From NCBI GenBank assembly GCA_019914995.1, contig CM034126.1:12839001-12903000 (forward strand): a stretch of 64,000 nucleotides of DNA. The letters are read 5' to 3'. Source of the DNA: Acanthochlamys bracteata (taxonomy: Eukaryota > Streptophyta > Magnoliopsida > Pandanales > Velloziaceae). Both the position numbers and the translations under genes were made by a program. Below, piece after piece: positions 49,012-61,307 of this stretch; within the stretch, counting starts at the first letter, position 1; every line of letters begins with the position of its first letter. Under the pieces are notes generated by a model, which did not search any database, was not told where the DNA came from, and saw only the letters and a list, made by a program, of their open reading frames with translations.

Positions 49012-49230
49012 GTTTACAGTGACTATCGGGCTTTGCGGGCTTATGCCCGTCTAAATTGGGCCGTAACACAAATTCGTAAGTAGTAGCATTTCCGTAATTG
49101 TGTGTACCCAGCTTGGCGAACTGGACCTGACTCGCTTGTTTGAGTCTGGTTATCCGATCAGGTTCTGGTTTTTCTAAGTTAACCCCGTCATTGACCGCCT
49201 ACAGCTGTCTATCCTATTCTGAGCACGTCC

Positions 49231-51787
49231 ATGGCGTCCATCGCCGCCTCCACCTTCCCCGCCGTCGCTGCTACTGGTAGCGTTTCAAGGTATACGAACT
49301 CTCTATTTCATCGACTCAAATTTACATATTTGCCACTCTGATATCTATTCTTTTTATCTCAGGAACCAAATCAAGATACAATCCCTGGTTTCAGTTTCTA
49401 CTGAACTACGCAGTGAGCTAAATTCTCAATTTTATCAACTCGAATTTTGAAGTTAATTCGAGTGATGAAGTTTATCTTTGTGCTGTTGACTTGAAAGTTC
49501 AGTGATCGATCCACTATACCGCTGAAAATGAGAATTTTATATGTAGTCTTAGCTTCCCCTCATGCATGGTATTTGATGAATACTTGAGTATTCTGATTTT
49601 GATTGTTCTGCTTGTTTATAATATGATGATTGGTATGCCCTAAACCTGTGATTTTGTTTAACCTTAATGAAGATCATGGAAACTTTCCTAACTGAGTTTG
49701 GACATACTTTGGGATCTGCATATGAAATTTGAGATCCTGCTACAATATTGCAGATTTTTGGGTGTGAGGGAAGATTCCTTGATTAGGTTTCCTGTATGAA
49801 AGTTAGCTTACTATTACTATACAAGGGAGTTTAAGGACTTACGATTGGGAGAGTGTATATGTTTAAGAAGGTTTTGGTTAAGTTTGTGTTCGCTGCCACC
49901 TTCATTGAAATGTACGGAACTTATGCAGGTAAAAGTTTGAGCCTAAAGTTTTATACAAATCCTACCCTGAAGTTGGGAACTATATATTTGTTTATGACAT
50001 GCAGTCATGTCATTGCGTGACTTGTCATTGCAGGTTTAACTAGGCAGCTTAACTAGGAGTCTGTTTATGGCACTAAAATACCGCACATCTTTATCCTATC
50101 TCTTTCACTTTTATATATAATGGAACTAAAAGGGAAATAGAAGTCATGGCTGTTTTTGTTAGTCCAACTGATTGCATTGTTATACTTACAAGATTTTTAT
50201 CTATAACAATGGTGACGATCCAATTATTTATGGTGTATTGGTTCATGCACTGCTGTTCTTACAATTGCCAATCACACTTGTCATCAGTTCCACCCTTCAA
50301 CTCGAGCACTGCTGGTCTGTCTTTGAAGCATGATGAGCAGCATCGAAATGGCAGATCAAGGTACAAGAAACTTCCAATTCTACTCGATTACTTAGTTTGC
50401 TTTTCCAATCTCAGATCTCAACTTTATTAACATGTGCAATACTAAGTTATTATTGATGTTGAAATGCTCCGTGGTGCCCCAAATTGAACTTTTAACACTG
50501 TAATGTTCAGTTATCAGTATATCTTTGATGTAGCTTCAGTAGTGGTATAGTCAGGGTTTTAACTTAAATTTGCTAGGCTGGAAGCAAATCGATGTGGCCA
50601 AAAGCAAACGTAGTTTGCAAGACATCTAAAGTGTTTCTCTTATTTAATTATTCTAATTATGTCTACAGATACGATGCTGTTGTTGAAGCCAAAAAAGGAA
50701 ACCCACCTGTAATGCCTGCCGTTATGACTCCTGGAGGACCACTTGATCTGTCATCAGTTCTTTTCCGAAATCGCATAATTTTTATAGGACAGCCTATAAA
50801 TTCAATGATCGCACAAAGGGTTATCTCTCAGCTTGTGACTCTTGCTACTGTTGACGAGAATGCAGATATTCTGGTATCTAATATTACCATGCATACTTAA
50901 TTTCGAAGTTCTAATTCATTCACAGAAATCTGGTATAAACTAATGTTTTTTAGTCATACAAATTGCACTCCTGAAGTTTGAATGCCTGTTTCTTTTCAGA
51001 TGTACTTGAACTGTCCTGGAGGAAGCACGTATTCTGTCTTGGCAATTTATGATTGTATGTCATGGGTACGATTTTGATATCCTGAGCTCTAGTTGGATTG
51101 TGATGCTTTCACAACCATGACGAATCAACCACACTTTTTTGACAATGACCTCTTAATTAATGGATTCCTAGATTAAACCGAGGGTAGGAACAGTATGCTT
51201 TGGTGTAGCTGCTAGTCAAGGAGCACTTCTTCTTGCTGGAGGAGAAAAAGGGATGCGTTATGCAATGCCAAATTCTCGAATAATGATACATCAACCACAG
51301 AGTGGGTGTGGGGTATGCATCATGTTATTGTTACCATAGCTTTACAGTTATGCTAGTGCTTAATTTTGACTTTTTGTGCGTAGGGTCATGTAGAGGATGT
51401 GCGTCGGCAAGTGAATGAAGCCGTTCAATCCCGACATGTAAGTGTCTTAGTATGCTACTTTCAATAAATGCCTTCACTTCTTAAATATTGCCATGTTTCA
51501 CATACTTACAGAAAATTGACAAGATGTATGCTGCTTTTACTGGTCAACCTGTGGAGAAAGTGCAGCAATACACTGAAAGAGATCGTTTCTTTTCTACTTC
51601 AGAGGTTATACTAATCAAGCTGTTCAAACATCCTTGTCAGTTCTGAATATTTCAATTTAGCAAATGTAGATCTTTTCAAGTTGTTGATATTCTGCAAGAT
51701 GGTGCTTCTAATTCCTTTTTCCTTTTTTTGCACCCTTAGGCTTTGGAATTTGGGTTGATTGACGGGGTATTGGAAACAGAATATTAG
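49231..51787 (+). CDS. CLPP6: ATP-dependent Clp protease proteolytic subunit 6, chloroplastic
   Basis: Nine exons (49231-49289, 49363-49412, 50288-50360, 50669-50873, 51000-51065, 51172-51312, 51384-51437, 51512-51604, 51740-51787) keep phase and give 262 residues. A plastid transit-like N-terminus precedes [20 protein letters not shown], the ClpP6 signature. The protease core follows: [54 protein letters not shown]. Catalytic residues are Ser166 (AASQGA), His191 (MIHQP) and, by alignment with bacterial ClpP, Asp240 (TERDRFF). ClpP6 is a catalytic subunit of the stromal ClpPR core, essential for plastid proteostasis. It is divergent from an unknown gene across a promoter with E2F-type and TGGGCC sites. 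The second exon is the least certain, but phase supports it. Confidence 0.95.
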
Positions 51788-52351
51788 ATGGTCTGGAGAT
51801 CAAATGGAGTTGAAGGAAATAAGACATATAACACATAACACACACCTCTTCCAAAGTCTGATTTTCGCTCTACATCTGGTGGGACATTATGATTGACCTC
51901 CTATCTGGGATCATGGTCATGTACTTTGCTGGTTTTGATTGCAGAGAATTTTCTCCATGTGCTGCTTCTTGCAATGCTTACAGGTCGAAGAATGAGACAG
52001 CAGATGAACTTTCGGTACATTTTGTTTAACTTACTGCAGATGTATGCTCCATTGTAGTCAACTATTCAAGAAGGTGGAATCAAATAATTAGATGTCTACA
52101 GTGACTACAGATAAAATTGCTTTATTATGTGAATGACTGCTCCTTGTCTCGCTTGTAGTGTTGATTTACAGGAAAAAGAAAAGGTACTTATGATTTGCTA
52201 AGAACTGCATAACAGCTTTCAGTCTAATGACTTTCCTCTCTTTGAGTTGAGCTGCAGCTATGGCCAGTCTCAACTTTTCTTCAATCTTCAGTATCTTTTA
52301 AACTAGTTTGAAGGTCTTCAATTTCCTTTATAAATCTTCTGAGTTACTCTT

Positions 52352-53204
52352 AGGGGTGGCAATATATGACCCGATCCGAAAATCCGATCCGAAACCGACC
52401 TGTTTAATCAGGATTAGGGTTGAAAAATTTGATCCGTATAAATATATGGGTTGGGTTAGAGTTGAACAAATTTGATCCGGTTATTAAATGGGTTAATCCG
52501 GGTTAATTCAAAATTGATCTATCAATCCGAAATGTCACTTTTTTAAAGAATAATTTTTGATTTTTTCTTACCGTATAATAAAATATTGACAATAAAAATA
52601 ATCAATATTAGTTATTTACAAACTATTACATTAAAATATATTTATAATTAATTTTTTATTTTTATATCTTAGTAAAATAGTATAAGATGAAAATTATAAT
52701 ATTATCGAAAGTATTACTATGTAAGTATTTTTAATGACGAATTTAGATTTCGTATAAAGATTTTTATGAAAATTTTGTTAAATAGATATATTTATCAAAA
52801 TTTTTATCGAAATTATTAACATAGTATTTGTAATCATAAATTTCAGCTGTTATCATATATTTTTTAAAAATAAAAATAATATATTTTTTTATATTGTAAG
52901 GACTGATGAAGATATTAAGAAATATTGTTGAATATAATTATATTTTGTCAGTAAAAATATCGTGCACCTTCATTCGAACTGATCTTATAATTTCACTAAA
53001 GCTTAAAAATATAAAATTAATAATAATAATTTTAATTATTAAATGGGTCGATCCGAATTTGATTCGGTTATTAGTAAGTTGGATTAGGGTTGACAATTTT
53101 GACCCGTATAAATTTATGAATTGGGTTAGAATTGAACAAATTTGATCCGATTATTAAATAAGTCGACCCGAAACTGACCCATTAACCTATATTGCCACCT
53201 CTAA
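52352..53204. mobile_element. Non-autonomous hAT-like DNA transposon
   Basis: An 853-bp element is flanked by an 8-bp direct duplication TTACTCTT (52344-52351 and 53205-53212), the size typical of hAT. The ends are imperfect inverted repeats: AGGGGTGGCAATATA on the left, and TTAGAGGTGGCAATATA read inward from the right. About 100 bp near each end are similar in direct orientation (GGATTAGGGTTGA, CCCGTATAAAT or CCGTATAAAT, GGGTTAGA.TTGAACAAAT). The core is AT-rich with no transposase, so it depends on an element elsewhere. The preserved target duplication suggests a fairly recent insertion. It lies 350 bp beyond the right edge of the CLPP6 duplication and is not itself duplicated. Confidence 0.8.
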
Positions 53205-53564
53205 TTACTCTTCGGTTTGGGTACAATAAAATAAGAACATGGCACTCATAAAATGGGGTTTAATATTAATTATCGAGCCGCGTTAGTTACCCGCCCTTGT
53301 AGAACTATAAATAAGCATCACCAATGTTTCTTAATTAACCCAGTTAATTAATGAGACAAATAATAATGCTGTAATGGATTGATACCAAACTCTACCAGAC
53401 TACCACGCCTCACGCGTCTTCAAATCTTTTGTTAATTATCATTTCCTAAAGGAAAAACCCAAAAGCAAAACAACGCTAGGAGAAAGAAAATCTCACTGCC
53501 GCTAGTGTGGGCAGCAGTCGCCCGAGATCGCTCTCTTTCTACTCTGTCGTTCGATTAATCGCTG

Positions 53565-53576
53565 ATGAGAAGATGA
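53565..53576 (+). promoter_or_regulatory. Three-codon upstream ORF overlapping the main start
   Basis: ATGAGAAGATGA (ATG AGA AGA TGA) begins eight bases before the main ATG, and its stop overlaps that ATG as ATGA. If transcribed from upstream, scanning ribosomes would meet it first, so reinitiation or leaky scanning would set the level of the main product. Confidence 0.45.
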
Positions 53577-55466
53577 AAGAGAAAATAGGTGGAAATCTGC
53601 TACCTGTTTCAACTATCGGCAACGGAGGCGTTACAGCGCTGGCCGTGCCGGCTGTGAGAGATAGCTGGAAAGGTCGGTACAAGTTCTGGGCGCTTGCCGC
53701 GATAATACTGCTAACGCTCTGGTCGATGTTAACGGGAGCAATTTCTCTCAGCTCTTCAGCTCGTTCTCTTATTCACCACGACTTCCTCGATCTCCCACTT
53801 CACCACGACTTCGACGTTCTCGTCAGTAATTTGTCTCTGTTCCACGTTTGATTGCTACATTTTTTATCTTTGAGATTTCTGGTTATGATTAATTTCTATA
53901 TGGTACCTATGAATGTTTGTATTTTGATGGCTGCATTTGATTGATTTATAGTGCTTCTCTATTGAATGTTTATATGTGAAGTAACTGCGTTGCGAATCTC
54001 ATCGAGCCCCTAATTGGTTTGGTAAAATGAGGAGCTCATTGTGTTTCTTTGATTCCCTTGCATGTAGGGGAGTGTAAATTTGACCTTTGTGAGTTCTACG
54101 GCATGTGTCGATCCCTACGGACACTTGAATGGATATTCCATTATCAATAAAATTGGGAGGCTAGGAAATCTTACTAGGGTTCTATTGCATCTTGACTTTT
54201 TATTGGTGCCCTAGAAAATCAAAATAGGAGAAGTTATAGACTTTCATCATAATGGTTACTTTTCTTTTACTTGACTTTCATAATCAATATGTTTTTTCTT
54301 GTTATCTTGTGCTCTTTACGGCTTGTCTATACTCTGCTGTTATGTTGATCCTCACAGTCTATATTTTGCAATGAATTGTGGCCTTTTTTTTGTTATATGT
54401 CTCTCATAAGTCCTTCGTATATTCTTCAAATGCTACTTGTACTTTTCTAAGTGGCATTTTCTTGATGTTGTGAATTCTCTTATATATAGGAGATGGAAGA
54501 GAGGGAGAAAGTGGTCAGGCACATGTGGGATGTTTACACACAAGGGCAATCACGGCAGGGTTCGCCGAGACGGTTCTGGCAGGAGGCATTTGAGGCTGCA
54601 TACAAGGACCTGGCTAGTGATGATCAAGAGGTCCGTGATGCGGCAATTTCTGAGATTGCACGTATGTCGATGCGCATGCTAGACTTGGAGCAGTCCCCAT
54701 CTATCTCAACCGCCAATGACAATCAAAAGGTGTTCCACTGAACCTCTTTTTTAGGGTGTTTTGAGTGAAGATATGGTTTTGGAGATTTGCAAATTATCCA
54801 CTTTCAATAAATCTTGATCAAATCCAACATCTGTTGTTTGAAAATACTCCATACATTCAAGCAATACGCTCTTTATGAGCATCCTTCTTCTTCGCCCAAT
54901 TGGTGCTCATTATATTTCTGCTTAAAGCAATGACAGTACTTGAGCAGCTTTTGTGTTGGAGGAAAGATTTGATTAGTGTCAAATTAGACTTGCCAAGTGC
55001 AAATATAATCAACTATTGTCTGTTACTGTTCACTGCTTAACTTTGGTTAGGGGATGCATGCTTTCTTAGTGGAAATTGAAGTTATGGGCATTTAAGTCAT
55101 TGCTTTGTTAAGATGAAGAGGATTTTGAGATAATTGAGATGTTATCTTTAATAGTATATGCACACAGAGCGAAAGAGTTGCATGTAGTATTGGCTTCTTC
55201 TCCTCAAACTATTTCATGAGCCTATTTGTCTCGTCTCATTTGTAAGCAGTAGCGTTAGGCCTGCTTGTTAGACCATTCTAATCATCAATTTTGGCATTTG
55301 TGCCTTTCCTTTCTGCACATCTTTCAATAAGTTGAAAGCATTTGAACTGATTTGATTATGCTATTTGACTTCTGTTGACCAGAACTTTGGAGGTGGCGGT
55401 AACAAGAGCCAAAGCAATGGAAGTAGGAAGGGGTTTGTTTTAGCATCTCCTGCACGACAACGATAG
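53573..55466 (+). CDS. DUF1195-type single-pass membrane protein
   Basis: Three exons (53573-53821, 54490-54729, 55383-55466) keep phase and give 190 residues. MKEKIGGNLLPVSTIGNGGV at the start and RDSWKGRYKFWALAAIILLT with one transmembrane helix (about residues 36-58) match the plant DUF1195 family. The second exon is a charged helical domain (EEREKVVRHMWDVYTQG, RRFWQEAFEAAYKDLASDDQ, EVRDAAISEIARMSMRML). The last exon is basic (SNGSRKGFVLASPARQR). Function is unknown; the first exon's donor is GTCAGT, chosen because it alone keeps phase. An ATG at 53573 is used, as the frame upstream has no ATG. Confidence 0.82.
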
Positions 55467-55499
55467 CAGAAGACTTCTTCTCGACTCTGCAAAGTTTTG

Positions 55500-56870
55500 T
55501 ATTGCCCTTTGTCTCGAATCTGGTTTCACTTTGTTCATTTCATGCCACCACCCAGTTACTTGTTAAGTTATATCAACTGTATCATCAAGTGCTTTTAAGT
55601 AAGCTTGTCCAGGATGTTACAAAATTTAGGTTAAGCTCAATCTTGTTACAATCATCCTCTAGTGAAGAAGCGAAAATTGAAAAGATCTATCAATGGTTAT
55701 ACTTGACGCTTTTTAGGATAGAATCTCCAGTGAGCCTTTTCTTTTCAACCTATACAGTCCTTCGTGTATAAAGGGTAGCTTAACAAATAGTTTCAAGATA
55801 TAAATTGTAAGCTTAGCCACCGTTAAAGTTCAATTCTCTTTCAGTAGCATGTTCTATGTTTTCTTGTTGGCTGGATCCTGGATGTTCTGTTAGCTACTAT
55901 CTATCATAGAAATCACACGAGTTACAAAATTTCAAACAAGACCATCTGATGATACCTACGGAATGTAATCGACAATGAAGCAAATGTGAAGTTGCTTGTA
56001 TTTATTCGAGTAGCTTGTTGTGTTTATATGATAATCTCTTGTCTGTCTATGCTTATGTACCTTTACCATGGAATTCTTTCATGTGCTCTAGTCATGCTTT
56101 AGTTGTAGTTGAACTTGTTGATTTCAGTGTGATATGTGCTATTTGGCTTAACTTTTTTAAAAAGCAATTTTTCAATTTTTTATTTTAAGTTTCTCAATAC
56201 ATCTTTTATAAGTATTTAGAAAATTTATTTAAAAATTTTTAAATGTAGAAAAATTTTACATAGTGTGATTTTTTTAACACTTATTTTTATTATTCTTTTT
56301 AGATCAAAAAATAAATTTTATTTTTCAAAAAAAATAAAATTATTTTTTATTTCAGAAAAGTTTTATTTTAAAAGTCTTACAGACGTCTCAATATATGTGC
56401 CTTTCATATTCAAATACTACCCTAAAAACTTTGATCAGGTCATCTCCAGCAAGCAGAATCAGGATGTTGTCAGTGCCCGGTTGTCATTTGATAAGACTTA
56501 TGTCAAACTGGATTTCCAGTTCACGGTTCGTTCAAGTTTTTGAGTCAACTATTGTTTAATTTCTTACTGGCTTCCTCCTCACCACGACGGACTTCTCTCT
56601 CCGTCGACAGTGATATGATCAGAACAACAAACACAAAAACATCTAGACAAGCCACAATTTCCTAATTAAACGCTTAAAAGCACAGACTTATGCGAAGCAA
56701 AAGCAACATGAAGGTCGTGTTTATCTTGATAAAAAAATAAATGGAGTAAGTTTTTCAAAAATAAATTTAAAAAATTAAATTAAAAATTAAAAATATTTAA
56801 TAAAAAAATTATATATTAATATAATATTTATAGTAAGTTTTAAAAATAAATTTTTGTATGATTTTACTAA
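55500..56870. other. Intergenic with AT-rich blocks
   Basis: 3' flank of the DUF1195 gene, then AT-rich MITE-like blocks at about 56150-56390 and 56735-56870. A small stretch at 56410-56530 (+) reads QVISSKQNQDVVSARLSFDK and looks exon-like but has no start or partner; it may be a gene fragment. Confidence 0.45.
56150..56390. repeat. AT-rich MITE-like block
   Basis: The core contains TTTTATAAGTATTTAGAAAAT and TTTCAGAAAAGTTTTATTTT, close to the same motifs in the block at 10990-11245. Confidence 0.4.
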
Positions 56871-56878
56871 TTATTCTG

Positions 56879-58341
56879 TTATAATCTAAGCCATTGATTG
56901 CCGTCAATGTAGTTCCGGTCGATAAACGGCCGAGCTTCGTCGTAGTTCAGTGATCTTGCCCATTGTACTCTGTTGCTCAAGTTGGAACCTTTACCACTAC
57001 ACATGTACTCTCCAAACCATGCTGTCCTGCAAAACGAAGAATACATAGCATTCAAAGAAAATTTGTATTTTTTGCCTATCCATGACCAAAATCAGTACGT
57101 GTATTGTGCATACCTTTGTCTTGAAGGATCATCCCAGTCATTCCACCCTTGGGGAATAATGATATTATCAAACTGGCAATATGAATACACAACCCTAGCA
57201 AACCTTCCCCAAGCTCTTCCTAGATAAAGCATTCCAGTACCATGAAGGCTGCAGTTCACAAACGAGAAGCCGGAATTATCCGTCGGTGACTCTCTCTGCG
57301 ACGCAGCCACAGCTCCATAGCTCGACGCTACTGCATTAAGTGTGCATCCCTGTGTAATAAATCCAAACATTGCTCATGATCCATTCAATCCAATAAATTC
57401 AAAGTATCTAGTATATACCTGGTACAATGATCTCGCGCTACCGAAGATAAAATCAATGGATCCCTGAATGAAGCTTTGGGAGATATAATGCCTTCCTGTT
57501 TGATCAAACAGTGTATCCTGTGTCCCTAGAATTCTACAGTTGTATATCACTGACTTATCTCCGGCGATCCTTAAAGCTACCGCTTGCATTCCTGATGCTC
57601 CTGGCAATGCCGGCGGTGCTGTGTTCTGATCACAAGTACTTATAAAGTTAAACAAGTTAGAAATCAGTAATTCTCAATCAAAATGTCTATTAAAAGTTTA
57701 TATATAGATAGCTTTAAAGAATTTTGAAGGTTGAAGTATTACCTCAAACGTGATTCCATTTGCGCAGAAATAATCTGCTTCGATGGAAACTGAAGCAGAA
57801 TCAAGTGTACCGATTGACTGCCCGCTTGAATCGCGATCAGAAGCTCTCAAATGCCATGCAATGGTTGTGTTGGAGTTACCGTTGCGGATGAATGAGATGT
57901 AAGGTTTTGAACTTGGAACAAGCACCTTCTCTCTGGTAGAATTTCAGGCGACATATATATCAGGAAGCATAAAAGTTTCAGAGTCAGAAATTAATATAAT
58001 TGTTCAAATTCCGGAATCGTCCTAACATAACTTTACCTATATAATCCTGGAGAAATAAAAATCTTCACCCTCTGAGAATTTCCATGAGGAACCATATCAA
58101 CTGCTCCTTGCACTGTCTTTGAATCGGCGGAACCGTCTTTCGACACAGTGATCACTCGATTACTGCGGGCGCTTCTTCTGCTGTTCCCGACTGACTTACC
58201 TGTCAAAGTTTGTACTTCTAAATCATCCCATGTTATAAACCCATCAGCTAACAACACTCCGCTTCCTTCAACGGCATTTATCAAAACCATGCAAGCGATT
58301 GCCATGAATAATAAACAGAGACCGTGAACAGAGAGCTCCAT
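56879..58341 (-). CDS. Pectinesterase (pectin methylesterase), type II
   Basis: Five exons (58037-58341, 57743-57932, 57419-57625, 57114-57349, 56879-57026) keep phase and give 361 residues. A signal peptide (LCLLFMAIACMVLINA) leads directly into the catalytic domain, so there is no inhibitor-like pro-region. Active-site features are all visible: Gln179 (MQAVALR), Gln201 and Asp202 (GTQDTLFDQ), Asp223 (GSIDFIFG), and Arg279 and Trp281 (LGRAW). The enzyme removes methyl groups from cell-wall homogalacturonan in the apoplast, changing wall stiffness and pectin degradability. Spacing of Gln179/Asp202 and Asp202/Asp223 matches other pectinesterases. The gene looks intact; the subfamily is not resolved. 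Confidence 0.92.
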
Positions 58342-58849
58342 GGACTATATCCCTCTGTTTATGTTGCAATAAAGAAGACTGGAAGTGAAATAAATGGTAA
58401 GGAAGGTGGAGCGCGGGTTTCGCAAGTGCTGCTAGGAATTTGTTTGCGAGGGATCTTGGCGTGCTGAGTTTGAATAAAGAAAGAGAGAGAGATAAAAGAG
58501 AGTGATGCATATAGGAGAATTAACTACTAAAAATATATATATGTATGTACAATTAAAATAAAAATCATGAATCATTACGTATGTTTAAACAACAACATGT
58601 TAACTACCAAATTTGAGTTGCAGGTCTTGAAATTTGGAAGGAAAATGGGATGAAGTACTCAGGATTGGTGCAACAACTCTGAATCTTTTAGGAAGAAATT
58701 ATATGCTTTAATTATGTTTTTCTTTTATTTTCCTTTTTGTGAAGTACGATCGGTGGTGGTTGAAGAGTAGTTACTTGAGAAAGAGAACGGTTATGGTCTG
58801 ACCTCTCTTTTAAGGTTTAATGAAACCGAAATAGCCCACTAACTTTTAA

Positions 58850-58865
58850 TGGGCCATAATGGGCC
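58850..58865 (+). promoter_or_regulatory. Paired TGGGCC motifs upstream of the Ycf33-like gene
   Basis: TGGGCC occurs at 58850 and 58860, about 170 bp before the ATG at 59029. These site II-type motifs are common near starts of nuclear genes for organelle proteins and are bound by TCP factors. Confidence 0.45.
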
Positions 58866-59028
58866 GCACTATTACAAGTGAAAGGGCCGAGTAGCTGTCT
58901 TTTAGATAAGGTGCATTTGCTATATCTCTTCATCATCTCTTGACAATCTCATCCACTTCCAAAAGCTATAAGCAGCTACAACTCTTCACAAGATCAAACA
59001 GAAATAGCAAAGGTTTGAAGTATCAGCC

Positions 59029-59610
59029 ATGAAGCTTTGTGCATCACATTTCAAGCCTCAACGAACTCCAGTCCATGTGCATCCCATCAAAAAATCACTA
59101 CCCAACAAACTCAAAACAATCCCTTCACCATCTTCATCAACCCCAAAGAACCATCATCACTCATCAGCAACACTTAGACTCATGAAAACCAAACCCATCA
59201 TCATAGCTGAGAAGAAGAAAAACAACAGCAGGAGAAGCATGAACATGATCGTAGAAGAAGATTGTGATGATGGCAAGAAAATCAAGGGAATGGTAGTGAT
59301 TGGAGCAGCTTCACTAGGATTTGCACTGCTGATGATGGCTGGTGTTGATGGGCAAGAGGCACTTGCATTTGGTCCTGAAGGTCCATTGGTTGAAGAGTTT
59401 TGGGATAACATGAGAAGGTATGGGCTTTATTTTCTAACTGTGAGTACTGGTGTCATATACACCATACTGCAACCCATCATTGAACTTCTCAAGAATCCAA
59501 TCTCTGCTATCCTTCTACTCATTGTGCTCTTTGGTAGTGTTTACATTGTCTCTCAGGTCTTGAATGCCATGGTTGGCATTTCTTCTTTTGATTACAAGTA
59601 TGGCTACTAA
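59029..59610 (+). CDS. Plastid Ycf33/DUF751-like membrane protein
   Basis: An intronless frame of 193 residues. The first 75 or so residues are basic and Ser/Pro-rich, fitting a chloroplast transit peptide. A hydrophobic segment ending AGVDGQEALAFG resembles a thylakoid-transfer signal. The C-terminal 80 residues (EEFWDNMRRYGLYFLTVSTG, TILQPIIELLKNPISAILLL, SQVLNAMVG) match the Ycf33/DUF751 family of cyanobacterial and plastid proteins with two membrane helices. Function is unknown. The gene is nuclear here, as in land plants where ycf33 has left the plastid genome; family assignment is from memory of motif shape. Confidence 0.7.
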   Translation: MKLCASHFKPQRTPVHVHPIKKSLPNKLKTIPSPSSSTPKNHHHSSATLRLMKTKPIIIAEKKKNNSRRSMNMIVEEDCDDGKKIKGMVVIGAASLGFALLMMAGVDGQEALAFGPEGPLVEEFWDNMRRYGLYFLTVSTGVIYTILQPIIELLKNPISAILLLIVLFGSVYIVSQVLNAMVGISSFDYKYGY

Positions 59611-59619
59611 AAGAGTTCT

Positions 59620-61300
59620 GCTAGTCTTTATTTTTCTTTTTAATTATTATTTTTTTTTTAATGAGCTACTGGTTATTTAGCAAGATATATTATATATTAT
59701 TCAGTGAGCTACTTTTTTACCAGATCATATTTTTACTGGGAGATCTGTATATGTTTAAATATCAATTGAATTATATGTTTTGCAAAATTATATGGCAATT
59801 TCAATTTTTTAAAAACTAACACAATGAACATGATAAATGAATTAAGCAATTAGGACATTTGTCTTATCAAAAGGATACAAGTCCCGTGAGATGTTTTAGT
59901 ATAGATCTCAAGTCATATTTGTTAAGTAATTGGGTTTGTGAATAACATAAACCTATGCTTCAGATAATTAAGGAAGATAAGTCACAATAAATATTAGGGA
60001 TTTTTATTAATATCAATGAGTATTGATAATAGTATCATGAAACGATATTTCTATCTATAGTCGAAATTAAGTTAATAAGTTTAATTGTATTTTCATTAAT
60101 TTTTTTAACCTTGTTCTTCATTTGTTCATCCTTGTAGATAAATTTATATGTTGTGGATTCAAGAAAAAAATGTACATTTATCCAGCGAAAGCTATATATT
60201 ATAACAAGTGCTACATCCGATCGATCATTTCAGTAAAATGCTTTTGTTAAAACTACAAAATTTTCTTCGACTATTCCCAGATCAAGACAACTGACATGAC
60301 CCCATCACTTAAAACCGCAGCCAACTTTTTGGGAGGCTTTGTATCCTTTGAAGAAGAGATCATTAATAGAGATCCCAAACGAAGATTCCTACACGCTACT
60401 TTTCTTTGTGCAGTGGCATCAATGTTGATATCTATTGCCAAACCAATGGGGCTTGAGATTGCGAAAGCCAAAGATTTGTGCATGATAGTGCTATTCCCAG
60501 TGCGATGGCTGCGAACAACCCTGGATTGATGAAATAAGAACTAAGCATGCTTTTCAAAAGCAAAATCAAAGAGTAAAGCAACTCAAGAAAATAATATATA
60601 CTACCTAGTGATACAGTTTATTATAGTTATGCAGTACGGCAGATGATGAGAAAAGCTTTCAGAAATAAGTAGGACACATGTAATGCTGCTACATCAAAGT
60701 AAGTATCTAGATTTTATGCTTTTAGGAGCACAACAAACTAGAAGGATCAACTGGTCTGATCACGTCAATCTGCATTTGTCGCGAAATTTGATGTTGGCGC
60801 GAGTTAATATATAACTTAAGTAGTTTAGTCATGTCAAGACTTTCCTTATTAGTGGCGTGTATAATGTGTATATAGATGAAGTTGTATGAGAAGAAAAGAG
60901 AATACATACAAGCATATTTTTCTGTCTTTTGGATGACCACTGTCCCCTTGCTCATTGTTCTACTGAGCCTGGCATTAGTTAAAGGTTGTCCTGGATATCA
61001 GAAGTAGGAAAAATGGAAAGAAATGTAGTTAGATTTCTCCGGTGTTTGCTTTTACGTTAGCGACTTCGTAGCAATATGTATGGGTTGCATGTTCTTTGGG
61101 GGAAAAAGACCTGATATTTATATCTGTGGCATATCAATATCATCAACGTAATAAAGAAGGCTCTTGAAGTTAACCATTACCAAAATAAAACTTGTCTGAA
61201 ACATACAACAAGTTAATGAACTCTATTCTCCAGCCTAGCTCTGAGCCAAATAATTAGCAAGAGCATACATGACCTACTAAGGAATACAACATACAAGTAC
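59620..61300. other. Intergenic, no confident gene
   Basis: AT-rich, with one pair of overlapping open frames at 60271-60529. The plus frame (60296-60529, with RDPKRRFLHATFLCAVASML) has a membrane-like stretch but no recognised domain, so I do not call it a gene. The right end is the 3' flank of the HIPP gene. Confidence 0.4.
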
Positions 61301-61307
61301 TTAGGAA

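Larger units (their letters stand above)
46890..52001 (+). repeat. Tandem duplication unit 2 (5.1 kb)
   Basis: The second copy abuts unit 1 directly: GAGACAGC is followed at once by TTCTTATTTT. The outer flanks share no obvious homology (left ATTTTTTAA, right AGATGAACTT), so the junction is blunt or has trivial microhomology. This unit contains the intact CLPP6. Confidence 0.95.

Noticed and set aside
60271-60529. Overlapping frames on both strands
   Set aside because: Neither has a recognised domain or splice partner; the plus frame looks weakly membrane-like but that is not enough.
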